DNA of 64,000 nucleotides, taken from Candidatus Didemnitutus sp. Its GTDB lineage: Bacteria; Verrucomicrobiota; Verrucomicrobiia; Opitutales; Opitutaceae. The stretch spans positions 668,897 to 732,896 of the forward strand of contig JAHCAY010000002.1 in the NCBI GenBank assembly GCA_019634575.1, given 5' to 3'. Every line of letters starts with the position of its first letter. Positions within the stretch are counted from its first letter, which is position 1. The notes beneath the pieces were generated by a model, which made no database searches, was not told the origin of the DNA, and saw nothing but the letters and a program-made list of their open reading frames with translations. Positions 51,979-60,018 of the stretch are shown here, piece after piece. Made by a program: the position numbers and the translations under genes.

Positions 51979-52026
51979 AGCTTCGGCTGACAAGTCCGGT
52001 AGCTCGGTTCACCGCGCCACTTTTTC

Positions 52027-52106
52027 AACACAGAGGACACAGAGAGCACAGAGGGTTCGATCCCCTCCGCGTCGCCTTTCTCCGCGTCCTCCGCGATCTC
52101 TGTGTT
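52027..52106. repeat. CACAGAG-ended inverted-repeat element, copy 2
   Basis: AACACAGAG at 52027-52035 and CTCTGTGTT at 52098-52106 are exact reverse complements bounding an 80-bp unit with internal CACAGAGAGCACAGAG. Confidence 0.65.
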
Positions 52107-52148
52107 TAGGCGGATCGGGTAACCTCTCAAACTTCGAGTCCAAGAAAA

Positions 52149-52363
52149 TTAACCACTGATGCTTCGCCTACCGGCTCCGCTTGAAGATCCCCTCCGCCTA
52201 ATCGGCTTCGAATTTGGTTCCGGGGAGCGGCTAATCGCCGCTGGCGAGCAGGCAAGTTCGGTTGTCAGTCGGCGATTAGCCGACCCCCGAAGCCACCTGG
52301 CGGAGCCGATCAGGTGTAGCCGCACACTGTAGCGCAGCCGGTAGGCGGAGCATTCGTGGTTAA
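52149..52363. repeat. 215-bp element with 32-bp terminal inverted repeats
   Basis: TTAACCACTGATGCTTCGCC begins the left arm (52149-52180); the right arm (52332-52363) is its reverse complement with 4 mismatches in 32. Inside, AGCGGCTAATCGCCGCT and GTCGGCGATTAGCCGAC form nested hairpins. No coding capacity is seen. It resembles a MITE. Confidence 0.7.
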
Positions 52364-52397
52364 ACCGGTTCGGTGTTCCCTTCCGAATTTTGGCGAT

Positions 52398-52498
52398 TCT
52401 CCACACGGCTCGCTCGGCGAGATTCCCGAGAGCCATGCCCGCACCGCGGACCCGAAGCGCACATCAGCCTACGCTGAAGCTCCGGCGAACAAGTCCGG
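52398..52498 (+). pseudogene. Damaged duplicate of the small winged-helix gene
   Basis: GGCTCGCTCGGCGAGATTCC and the following CGAGAGCCATGCCCGCACC match the gene at 51775-51978, then the sequence jumps to the match of its last 10 codons (GCACATCAGCCTACGCTGAA). The DNA-binding part is deleted and no start codon is in place. Confidence 0.65.
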
Positions 52499-52525
52499 CA
52501 GGGCCGTGAGCCGCGCGGCGCGCGG

Positions 52526-52744
52526 TCAGGATTTCTTGCCCTTGAGCAGGGCGAAGATCGCCATGGCGTGGCCGTGGCCGAGTTTGAAGTCGGCCTTCAG
52601 CCAGGCGACGATCTCGCCGGCCTTCACGCCGGGCGCGATCGTGCCGTCGCGTGTGAAGCCCTTTTTCGCGGCGAGCGCGCGGAAATCGGCCGGGCTCTGG
52701 CCGGTCTTCGCTTGGATGTTGTCGAGGTAGGCTTGGAAGGACAT
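52526..52744 (-). CDS. DUF4287-type small protein
   Basis: A 72-residue protein starting MSFQAYLDNIQAKTGQSPAD with the pattern of DUF4287: a short helix, FRALAAKKGF, KAGEIVAWLKADF, and a final GHGHAMAIFALLKG helix. This domain occurs alone or fused to DUF5655 and is common in environmental bacteria; function unknown. It lies nine bases after the stop of the DoxX-like gene and may be cotranscribed with it. Confidence 0.85.
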   Translation of the reverse strand: MSFQAYLDNIQAKTGQSPADFRALAAKKGFTRDGTIAPGVKAGEIVAWLKADFKLGHGHAMAIFALLKGKKS

Positions 52745-52753
52745 GGCGGAAAA

Positions 52754-53167
52754 TCACCAGCGACGGAATGCGATCAACGCGCCGAGGCGCGGCTCGCGCA
52801 ACACGAGCGGCACCCAGACCAGCAGGGCCGTGACGAGCGTGAACACCACGGGGAACGTGCCGCTGCCGGCGCGCACGTGGATCGCGATGGCGCCGCCGAG
52901 ATAGCCGGTGAGCAGCACGGCGCCGAGGAGCGAGGTCATCGGCACGAGGTAGATGATCGTGCAGGCGAGCAACAGGGAGCCGATCGGCAGCACGAGGTGT
53001 TCGGCGACGCCGAGCGTCACGTTCGCCTTCACCACTTGCTCGACGCGGATGATCTTGGTGATCGAGTCGAACAGGAGGAACAAGGCGAGGAGCGCGGTGA
53101 GGATGTGGCTGGTCCACAGGCGGGCGGACGAGACGGTTTCGAGCGGGGCGGCGGAGGGGAGGGCCAT
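52754..53167 (-). CDS. DoxX-like small membrane protein
   Basis: From ATG 53167, 137 residues with four membrane helices (for example HILTALLALFLLFDSITKII, HLVLPIGSLLLACTIIYLVP and FTLVTALLVWVPLVL). The layout and the GAVLLTGYLGGAIAIHVRAG segment fit the DoxX-like/DUF4345-type family. Role unclear, possibly quinone-linked or stress-related as suggested for DoxX relatives. It precedes the DUF4287 gene on the same strand. Confidence 0.78.
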   Translation of the reverse strand: MALPSAAPLETVSSARLWTSHILTALLALFLLFDSITKIIRVEQVVKANVTLGVAEHLVLPIGSLLLACTIIYLVPMTSLLGAVLLTGYLGGAIAIHVRAGSGTFPVVFTLVTALLVWVPLVLREPRLGALIAFRRW

Positions 53168-53334
53168 GGCGCTGGAGGTTGGGGCGGCGAAGGGAAAGCC
53201 CACCCTATCGCATACGTTCAAGCGCGAGATCTGAACAATGAGACGATCGCCCAGATCCGCACGATTTCCATCCGGTATCGCGCGACGAGCATGAACGAGG
53301 TGCGCCTAGCCTGCGCCCGATCATGGCAAGGCGC

Positions 53335-53673
53335 TCAGTGAAATTGCCGCACCTCGACCGCGGTGCGACACGCGAGCACAGCCTTGCGACCCCACTCCTG
53401 CGCCTCGGCGAGGTCCTTCGCTTCGATCACCCACAACCCGCCGATGTGTTCCTGGGTCGGCAGATACGAGCGGTCACTCACGCGCACTTCGCCGCCACCG
53501 GCCGGCCGGAGCGAGCGCGCAGTGCGCGCCGGGTGCAATCCGCCGACGAAGACGCGAATGCCTTGGGCGACCATCGCTTCGTTGAGCACGTCGATCGCGT
53601 GGTCCATCGTCGCATCCTCCGTCGAGGGGTCGTAGTTGTCGGGATGAAAAATCGTGATCAGGTAGCGCGGCAT
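53335..53673 (-). CDS. YCII-domain protein
   Basis: A 112-residue protein of the YCII/DGPF family: MPRYLITIFHPDNYDPS at the start, the central FVGGLHPARTARSLRP segment, a VSDRSYLPTQEHIGGLWVIE core, and the C-terminal DLAEAQEWGRKA helix. Proteins like this are often linked to ECF sigma factors and may be enzymes; the exact reaction is unknown. No sigma factor is adjacent. Confidence 0.88.
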   Translation of the reverse strand: MPRYLITIFHPDNYDPSTEDATMDHAIDVLNEAMVAQGIRVFVGGLHPARTARSLRPAGGGEVRVSDRSYLPTQEHIGGLWVIEAKDLAEAQEWGRKAVLACRTAVEVRQFH

Positions 53674-53826
53674 GAGACCTCCAAGGATGATGGTTCGGGC
53701 GAGTCAGTTGTGCTTCGTTCCTCGAATCGACGGATGAAATGTCAGCCGGCGGACACGCGCCTCGGATTTCAGATCGCGACACGCTCCGCGGCCAGACCTC
53801 CGGCGGCGTAGCTGCCGCGCCTCGGC

Positions 53827-54375
53827 TCACAAATCGCAGACGAGATACGCGATCTTGAATCCGTTGGATGCGAAGCCGTCGGCGAGCTGCCGGAAGCCGA
53901 GCCGGCGGTGGAACGCGTGCGACTCGGGATTGGGCGGGTCGAGATTGACGTCGCAGCAAAGGTAACGCGCTCCTTGCGCGCGCGCCGTCTCCGCCACCGC
54001 GGCGTAGAAGGCCCGTCCGATGCCGCGCCCGCGATGCTCGGGCGCGAGCGCGACCTGGCAGATGTAATAGAACGGCTCGGCGATCAACCGACGCAGCTCG
54101 TTCATCTCGGAGTCGTCGTAACTCGACGCGCGTGGGAACGCGAGGAGGTAGCCGAGCACTTGCCCGGATGAATCGACGGCCACGAGACGATGCCCCTCGC
54201 CCGCCAGCAGCCACGGCAAGTCGCCGGCTTCCACCGCCGCGACGGCCGGCCGGTTTCCGGCATTGAGCCGCAGCAACGCTTCGTGGTCGGCCGCGGTCAG
54301 CGGACGCAGGCTCCAGGTCGGAGCCTCCGCGGAGGAGTCGGAGCGACGGGCGATGTTTTCCAAGGACATCGCCAT
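53827..54375 (-). CDS. GNAT-family N-acetyltransferase
   Basis: From ATG 54375 (182 residues; ATG 54369 is also possible). The acetyl-CoA binding motif A is VALAPEHRGRGIGRAFYAAV near residue 115, followed by YLCCDVNLDPPNPESHAFHR. This type acetylates small molecules or peptides in the cytoplasm; the substrate is unknown. A paralogue with the same VNLDPP-AFH motif lies at 57681-58193, so the family has been duplicated locally. Confidence 0.9.
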   Translation of the reverse strand: MAMSLENIARRSDSSAEAPTWSLRPLTAADHEALLRLNAGNRPAVAAVEAGDLPWLLAGEGHRLVAVDSSGQVLGYLLAFPRASSYDDSEMNELRRLIAEPFYYICQVALAPEHRGRGIGRAFYAAVAETARAQGARYLCCDVNLDPPNPESHAFHRRLGFRQLADGFASNGFKIAYLVCDL

Positions 54376-54454
54376 ACGAGACTGCGGCCACCGACTTATT
54401 CCCAGCCGAAGGCTCCGCGCGGCCGACAACGAGCCGGAGCAGTCGCCGCGCGGC

Positions 54455-55003
54455 TCAGAACTGCACGTTCGGCGCTTCCTTGACCGCTGGCGGCACGGTG
54501 AAGAAGTCCGCCGGTTCGAAACCGAAGGCCCGCGCCACGAGATTGCTGGGGAAGGTTTCGCAGCGGTTCCGGAAGTCGCGGACGTTGCCGTTGTAGAATC
54601 GCCGCGCGGCCTGGATGCGATTCTCGGTGTTGATCAGCTCGGTCTGCAACGCGCGGAAATTCTGGTCGGACTTCAGCTGCGGGTAATTCTCCACCACGAC
54701 CAGCAACTGCTGCAACGCGGCCACGAGGCCCGTTTCGTCGGCAGATTGCGCGGCAACCGGACCGTGGTTGGCGGCGCAGCGGTTGCGCAGCTCGACCACG
54801 CGCTCGAGCGTGGCGCGCTCGTGGGCCGCGTAGCCTTTCACGGTCTCGACGAGGTTCGGGATGAGATCGTAGCGCCGCTTCAGCTCGGTATCGATGTTGG
54901 CCCACGCGTTGGCAACGTAGTTGCGCAGGTTGACGAGCGCGTTGTATTGCACCGCCACCCAGAGCAGCGGCGCGAGGACGAGGACCAGCAGCAGGACGAT
55001 CAT
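54455..55003 (-). CDS. lemA: LemA-family membrane protein
   Basis: A 182-residue protein with one N-terminal membrane helix (VLLLVLVLAPLLWVAV) and a LemA four-helix domain: VNLRNYVANAWANIDTELKR, RRYDLIPNLVETVKGYAAHE, and the later ENYPQLKSDQNFRALQTEL segment, all typical. Function in bacteria is unsettled, perhaps envelope stress. The stop is well before the acetyltransferase; its start overlaps the upstream gene by four bases. Confidence 0.95.
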   Translation of the reverse strand: MIVLLLVLVLAPLLWVAVQYNALVNLRNYVANAWANIDTELKRRYDLIPNLVETVKGYAAHERATLERVVELRNRCAANHGPVAAQSADETGLVAALQQLLVVVENYPQLKSDQNFRALQTELINTENRIQAARRFYNGNVRDFRNRCETFPSNLVARAFGFEPADFFTVPPAVKEAPNVQF

Positions 55004-55671
55004 GGGGCAGAAGAGAAAAGATACTCGGGCAACAGGCGGCGGATTTCGAGCAACTCGCCCAGGCGCCTTTCGATCTCGTCCGGCTCGAGCCGGGAATCGA
55101 ACAGCAGCGCCAGCACGTTACCCTCCAGCTCGATCGAGAGGTCGCGGTGCCGCAGCAGGTATTCCATCATCAGTCCGTGGCAGACGTCGTAAGCGAATTT
55201 CTTGTCGGGACTGCGGACGCAGAACGCCCGCGAAAACTCCGCCGACTCGAAGTCGATGTCCTCGTAGCCGACAGCCTGCGCGAGCTTCGACAGCAAACCC
55301 TCGGGCGAAATCAGCAGCTCGGGGAAAGAGCGCGGCAGGACCAGCATCACGACCGTGAAGTAGTGGTGGTGCGTTTGCCGGCCTCCCTTGGAGTGGGAAT
55401 ACGTCTCGTAGTGGTAGTCGAACGCCATCACCCGTTCGCCCTGATACACGCCGTCGAGGCAGTTGAAGAGGTAGCGGTTTGAGCCTTGGTCGAGCTTGTC
55501 GAGAAACTCGAGACGCGCCGCGTTCTCGGGGTCCTCGTCCGCGCGAAAGCCGAGACCGAGCCGGGCCGCGAGCGCCGCCATCGCCTTCGTGCGCTGCCGC
55601 GCCACCCAGCGCCCGAGCACGATGAGCCCGATGACGACGAGAACGATCAGGACGACGAGAGCGATTTGCAC
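55000..55671 (-). CDS. Membrane-anchored LemA-partner protein
   Basis: A 223-residue protein: an N-terminal membrane helix (ALVVLIVLVVIGLIVLG) followed by a soluble domain with YHYETYSHSKGGRQTHHHYF and LPRSFPELLISPEGLLSKL. This resembles the DUF3137-like proteins that often sit next to lemA. It overlaps lemA by four bases, so the two are a translational unit. Function unknown. Confidence 0.75.
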   Translation of the reverse strand: MQIALVVLIVLVVIGLIVLGRWVARQRTKAMAALAARLGLGFRADEDPENAARLEFLDKLDQGSNRYLFNCLDGVYQGERVMAFDYHYETYSHSKGGRQTHHHYFTVVMLVLPRSFPELLISPEGLLSKLAQAVGYEDIDFESAEFSRAFCVRSPDKKFAYDVCHGLMMEYLLRHRDLSIELEGNVLALLFDSRLEPDEIERRLGELLEIRRLLPEYLFSSAP

Positions 55672-55986
55672 GGCGGTCCTTGTAGCGGATTTCCACCACC
55701 CGCGATATTACAAATCGCCCCCGGGTTCGGGCGCAGCAACGGCCACACCCTCCTGCCGGCGCGGAGCCGGAGCCCCAGCCCGCAGCGCCCGGGCGGACGG
55801 CGTTCACCCCGCGTCCCGCCTGGCCATCGCCACGCCGAAACAGAACGGGTTGGCGCGTTCCGAGACGGCTTAGCGCATCTCGCGAGTTTTCCGGCAGGGC
55901 ATTTGCGATAGTGCCGTCGCCAGCGCGCTGCGCGGCGCGCCGGCATCCGTCGCCTATCGCCTTCCCTCCTGCCTCACCTCACCACC
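55672..55986. other. Divergent intergenic gap
   Basis: This 315-bp gap separates the minus-strand lemA pair from the plus-strand secreted-protein gene, so it should hold both promoters. I see no clear -35/-10 pair, no gene, and no strong repeat. Confidence 0.4.
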
Positions 55987-56901
55987 ATGAGAAAATTCCT
56001 CTTCCGCCTCGCTCTGCTTCTCCTCGCCACCGGCACGGCCGGAGCCAGTGACACCGCCTGCGATTTCCGCAGCGTCGGTGATCCACGCAACGGTCTGCTC
56101 TTCATCGCGCAGACCCAGCGGGCCGATCTGAGCATTTCGAGCGCACTCGGCCAATTTCAGCAGATCGCGAGCGACGCCGGCTATGAACTCGGCAACGAGG
56201 TGATCACCGGCGACCACGGCCGGTTCTCGTTTCTTCAAACATCGAGCGATCCCGCCCTCGTGTTCTGGGTCGATGCGGACGGCGCCGGTAATGTCTCGCT
56301 CAGCGTCAAGCTGGCTCGCGGCCAGAAGTCCGATGCCGCCGCCGTGAAATCCGAATTCTGCGCGCTGCTCGGCCGACTGAAGTCCGGCCGCGAAGGCGAG
56401 ACTCTCGCTGCCACCGCGCGCGCGCGCCACGGCATCGGCCGCGTCATCGCCGCCGACGCCGTGCGCCTCTCCGCCGATCTCGGCCGGGAAGTGAAGCGCG
56501 CGCTCAGCGGGCCGGCCGCCAAGGGCAAGCTCAGCAAATTCCTCATCGGCACCGGCACCTACGCCACCAGCGGCGAATACCAGGAAGCCTTCGCGCCCCT
56601 CCAGGCGAAATACCTCGGCCGCAAATACGAGATCGACGGCCAGCTCTACACCGTGTCCCGCAACACGATCACCGGCGAGATGCAGCTCAACTACCTCGTC
56701 ACCCCCAAGCGCGGCCTGCTCGGCATCAAACAGGAGGGGCAATACAACAACTTGAATTTCCAGATCCACTGCACGCTCGCCAAGGATCAGGCCCCGCTCT
56801 TCGCGACGCTCACCGAAGGCAACTGGGTGAAACTCACCGGCACCGTCACCGAAATCCGTCCCGACGGCCTCGAACTCACTGAGTGCCGTCAGGCCAACTG
56901 A
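55987..56901 (+). CDS. Secreted hypothetical protein with OB-fold-like C-terminus
   Basis: A 304-residue protein with a clear signal peptide (residues 1-21, TAGAS). The first 145 mature residues have no recognised fold. The last 110 (from PLQAKYLGRKYEIDGQLYTV to LTGTVTEIRPDGLELTEC) resemble the tRNA_anti-like OB-fold domain of exported proteins. Alone on the plus strand; role unknown. Confidence 0.78.
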   Translation: MRKFLFRLALLLLATGTAGASDTACDFRSVGDPRNGLLFIAQTQRADLSISSALGQFQQIASDAGYELGNEVITGDHGRFSFLQTSSDPALVFWVDADGAGNVSLSVKLARGQKSDAAAVKSEFCALLGRLKSGREGETLAATARARHGIGRVIAADAVRLSADLGREVKRALSGPAAKGKLSKFLIGTGTYATSGEYQEAFAPLQAKYLGRKYEIDGQLYTVSRNTITGEMQLNYLVTPKRGLLGIKQEGQYNNLNFQIHCTLAKDQAPLFATLTEGNWVKLTGTVTEIRPDGLELTECRQAN

Positions 56902-57035
56902 GCGCCGTCCGCGCCGGCGCACTCGCACCCCAGCGCCCGGGAAACCCTCCCGGACGCGAAATGCGCGTCCGGGCGCACGACTTCCCGTTTGCCTCCGGGC
57001 GCGCCCGCGCGTTTCGTGGCGCCCTCCTCCACGCC

Positions 57036-57605
57036 ATGAAATCCACGAAGGCTGAGAAACTGCCGGCGAAGCAACGCGAGGAATTGCTGGAAACGCTGTC
57101 CGCGCGCTTCGCGAAAAACATGAACCGCCACGCGAAGCTCGCGTGGGCCGCCGTGCAAAAGCGCCTCGACGCCACGCCGGCCAAGCTCGCCGCACTGCAC
57201 CAGATGGAGGCGACCGGCGGCGAGCCGGACGTCATCGGACAGGACGCGCAGACCGGTGAGCTCCTCTTCGTCGATTGCGCGCCGCAAAGCCCGGCCGGAC
57301 GCCAGAGCCTGTGCTACGACCGCGCCGCGCTGGACGGCCGCAAGAAATTCCCGCCCAAGGGCTGCATCACCGAACTCGCCGAGTCGATGGGCGTGGAGCT
57401 GCTCGACGAGGAGCACTATTTTGCCCTCCAGAAACTGGGCGATTTCGACACCAAGACGTCGAGCTGGCTGAGGACGCCGCCGGAAATCCGCGCGCTCGGC
57501 GGCGCCATCTACGGCGACCGCCGCTACAACCGCGTCTTCATCGGCCACAACGGCGCGGATTCCTACTACAGCGGCCGCGGCTTCCGCGGCTTGCTGCGCG
57601 TGTAG
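57036..57605 (+). CDS. DUF4256-family protein
   Basis: From ATG 57036, 189 residues. The family pattern is clear: LLETLSARFAKNMNRHAKLA at the start, LHQMEATGGEPDVIG, FVDCAPQSPAGRQSLCYDR, ELAESMGVELLDEEHYFALQ and a conserved GDRRYNRVFIGHNGADSYYS C-terminus. Such proteins occur widely in bacteria; function unknown. Longer frames upstream overlap the previous gene and are rejected. Confidence 0.9.
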   Translation: MKSTKAEKLPAKQREELLETLSARFAKNMNRHAKLAWAAVQKRLDATPAKLAALHQMEATGGEPDVIGQDAQTGELLFVDCAPQSPAGRQSLCYDRAALDGRKKFPPKGCITELAESMGVELLDEEHYFALQKLGDFDTKTSSWLRTPPEIRALGGAIYGDRRYNRVFIGHNGADSYYSGRGFRGLLRV

Positions 57606-57680
57606 CGCGCCGTTCGGCGGCGCTTTCGGCCGTCAACTTCGCGAGCGGAGCGCGTCAGCGCGGAGCCGGGCGCCGCGGCC

Positions 57681-58193
57681 TCACAGCAGCTTGCCGAGGA
57701 ACGCGAGCGTGAAGCCGTTCGACGCCGTGCTGGAACCGATCTCCGTGAAGTCCAGCGCGTGGTGGAACGCAAAGGCGTTCCGATCCGGCGGATCGAGGTT
57801 CACGCCGCAGCAGAGGACCCGCACGCCTTCGCGCCGGGCGACGTCCGCGATCGCGGCGTAGAAGGCGCGGCCCATGCCCTGCCGGCGCCACGCGGGCGCG
57901 ATCACCACTTCCCAGATATAGAAAAACGGCTCCCCCACCCGCCGGCGCAGCGCGACCATTTCGCTGCCGTTATATTCCGAGCGGCTGGAAAAGGCCATGA
58001 GGTAGCCGAGCACTTCGCCCCGTTCGTCCACGGCCACGAAGGGGCGCGCGCCTTGCGCGAGCAAGCGCGTCAGCGCCGCGGCGTCCAGCGATTGCACCGA
58101 CGGATAGTTGTCCGCATCCAGTCGCAGCAAGCCGGCCCGATCCGGCGCGGTCAGAGGCCGGACGGTCCACTCGAGGGGAGGTGAAAAATTCAT
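57681..58193 (-). CDS. GNAT-family N-acetyltransferase, paralogue
   Basis: A 170-residue protein with the acetyl-CoA motif VVIAPAWRRQGMGRAFYAAI near residue 95 and VLCCGVNLDPPDRNAFAFHH near 130. The same layout as the enzyme at 53827-54375 points to local duplication followed by divergence. Substrate unknown. It lies downstream of the HAD-type gene on the same strand. Confidence 0.9.
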   Translation of the reverse strand: MNFSPPLEWTVRPLTAPDRAGLLRLDADNYPSVQSLDAAALTRLLAQGARPFVAVDERGEVLGYLMAFSSRSEYNGSEMVALRRRVGEPFFYIWEVVIAPAWRRQGMGRAFYAAIADVARREGVRVLCCGVNLDPPDRNAFAFHHALDFTEIGSSTASNGFTLAFLGKLL

Positions 58194-58227
58194 CGCAGGA
58201 GAATCGCGCCCGCCCGTGAAGATCGGT

Positions 58228-59004
58228 TCAGGCTTCGAACACGAAGCGCTCGAGATCGAGCAGATTGTGGCCGATGCCGTCCGGGACGGCGCTGAGTTCT
58301 TCGACCGGCTGCTTCAGGCGATTCACCCAAAAAGTGGGATAGCCGAACCATTTCGCCCCGCTGGCGTCCCAGCCGCCGAAAGCGGCGAAGAGGATTTCGT
58401 TGACCGGCAAGCCGAGTGCATCGACGCCGAGCTGGTAGGCGCGCGGGTCCGGCTTGAAGGTGCGCACGGCGTCCGTGCTGAGGGACTGCGTGATGAGGCC
58501 CGCCAAACCGGCGCTCTCCACGGCAGCCGAGAGCATGCGTGGGGAAAAATTGGACAGGAACACGCAGGTGATGCCGGCGGCGCGGAAGCGTTGCAGCACC
58601 GGCAGGACTTCTGGCCACGTCTTCAGCCGCAGCCACGCGTCCATCAGCCGCGCGCGCTTCTCGGCGGTCAACTCCACGCCGATCACGTGGGCCGCATAAA
58701 CGAGCGCGTCTTCGGTCACCTGCCAGAAATCCACGTAGTGCCCGCCGGCGACACGCAGCCACGAGTATTCGAATTGCCGCGTTTTCCACGCGTCCGACAA
58801 CGCCGCCCCGCGGCCGGGAAAAAGTTCCTCCGCGAGAGCGAAGACCGGGCGCGGATCGAGCACGGGGAAACCGTCGAAGGCGATCGCGCGAAACCGCGTG
58901 CGGCGCGGCGCCTCGGGCGACGGCGTCGCCGCTCGGGCGAGGGCGACTGCCGCTGCGGCTTGGACGGAGAGTTGGAGGAATTGACGGCGATGCATGGTGC
59001 TCAT
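58228..59004 (-). CDS. Tat-exported haloacid-dehalogenase-like hydrolase
   Basis: From ATG 59004, 258 residues. The start MSTMHRRQFLQLSVQAAAAV is a twin-arginine signal. The HAD core follows: AIAFDGFPVLDPRP holds the nucleophile aspartate, CVFLSNFSPRM is motif II, TFKPDPRAYQLGVDALGLP holds the motif III lysine, and AFGGWDASGAKWFGYPTFWV is motif IV-like. It is most like type II haloacid dehalogenases (FDAYGTL replaced by FDGFPVL). Its start overlaps the DoxX gene stop by four bases. Export of this family is unusual. Confidence 0.85.
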   Translation of the reverse strand: MSTMHRRQFLQLSVQAAAAVALARAATPSPEAPRRTRFRAIAFDGFPVLDPRPVFALAEELFPGRGAALSDAWKTRQFEYSWLRVAGGHYVDFWQVTEDALVYAAHVIGVELTAEKRARLMDAWLRLKTWPEVLPVLQRFRAAGITCVFLSNFSPRMLSAAVESAGLAGLITQSLSTDAVRTFKPDPRAYQLGVDALGLPVNEILFAAFGGWDASGAKWFGYPTFWVNRLKQPVEELSAVPDGIGHNLLDLERFVFEA

Positions 59005-59510
59005 TGGACTACGGATTGCGAAGTTTGCCGGCGCTGTTCGCGCCGCCGATCGATCGACCATGGCCCGGGGCCGCTCAATACCAAGCTCACCAGCCCGGCG
59101 AGATACAGGAGGCTCATCTCGTAGCCCGGCTGGCCGAATTTAGGCCCGGCCTCGGTGACGGACTGCAATTTGATCGAACTGAAGCCGAAAGGCAGGTGCA
59201 CCGCGAAAATCGAGACGAGCAGGATGATCGCCAGCGGCACGCTCACGAGGAGCGTGAAGGCGCCGAGCAGCACCGCCAGCCCTCCGAGAACTTCCACGAC
59301 GATCGTCAGCCAGCCCATGAGCGGCGCGAGCGGCACGCCGAGTCCGTCGAGCGTCGCGATAAACAGTTCCGGTCCGCGCTGGAGCTTGGCGATGCCGTGG
59401 GCGAGGAAGCCGTAGCCGACGATCAACCGCAGCGGCAGCAGCGCGCAGGGGCGGTAAGGGGCAAGACTCCAGAAGGGAGCCGGCGGTGCGGCGACAGTTT
59501 TCTCACTCAT
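59001..59510 (-). CDS. DoxX-family membrane protein
   Basis: A 169-residue protein with four membrane helices; LRLIVGYGFLAHGIAKLQRG is the typical first helix of DoxX/DoxD, and VEVLGGLAVLLGAFTLLVSV the middle. These proteins are linked to quinone redox and to oxidative stress. It precedes and overlaps the Tat-exported HAD gene. Confidence 0.92.
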   Translation of the reverse strand: MSEKTVAAPPAPFWSLAPYRPCALLPLRLIVGYGFLAHGIAKLQRGPELFIATLDGLGVPLAPLMGWLTIVVEVLGGLAVLLGAFTLLVSVPLAIILLVSIFAVHLPFGFSSIKLQSVTEAGPKFGQPGYEMSLLYLAGLVSLVLSGPGPWSIDRRREQRRQTSQSVVQ

Positions 59511-59607
59511 GAATCGGCGGCGGGGATGACGTTGGTGGGAACGCGGACGCGCAGGCGGCAGCCGCGCTCGCCCATACGGATGCGCCGCGGAGCGAGTTTA
59601 TTCCCGC

Positions 59608-60018
59608 TCAGAGCCGGCGCTCCATCGGATGAATCGGCAGATCGTTGATGCTCGCAAAACGGCTCGCCATCAGGCCGGAGGCGGCGAACTCCCAGTTCTC
59701 GTTGCCGTAGGAGCGATACCATTGGCCGGAGGCGTCGTGCCACTCATACTCGAAGCGCACGGCGATGCGATTGCCGCCGAAAGTCCAGAGCTCCTTCTTC
59801 AGGCGATAGTCGAGCTCGCGCGCCCACTTGCGGCGCAGGAACGCGACGATGGCGGCGCGGCCGCTGAAGAATTCCGACCGGTTGCGCCACTCGGAGTGCT
59901 CGGTGTAGGCGAGCGCCACCCGTTCCGGGTCGCGGCTGTTCCAGGCGTCTTCGGCCGCTTGCACCTTGAGGCGCGCGGAAGCTTCATCGAAGGGCGGGAC
60001 GGGCGGGCGGATATTCAT
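59608..60018 (-). CDS. DUF1348/NTF2-like protein
   Basis: A 136-residue protein with the NTF2-like fold: VQAAEDAWNSRDPERVALAY at the start helix, SEWRNRSEFFSGRAAIVAFL in the middle, and WELRKWARELDYRLKKEL-like helix with a final beta sheet containing WHDASGQWYRSYGNENWEF. This pattern is that of DUF1348. It overlaps the following-upstream oxidase gene by four bases (ATGA). Function unknown. Confidence 0.9.
   Translation of the reverse strand: MNIRPPVPPFDEASARLKVQAAEDAWNSRDPERVALAYTEHSEWRNRSEFFSGRAAIVAFLRRKWARELDYRLKKELWTFGGNRIAVRFEYEWHDASGQWYRSYGNENWEFAASGLMASRFASINDLPIHPMERRL

Noticed and set aside
48690..52500. Possible CRISPR array, because of many short repeats
   Set aside because: Copies are irregularly spaced, differ in length and are not separated by uniform spacers; no cas genes are near.
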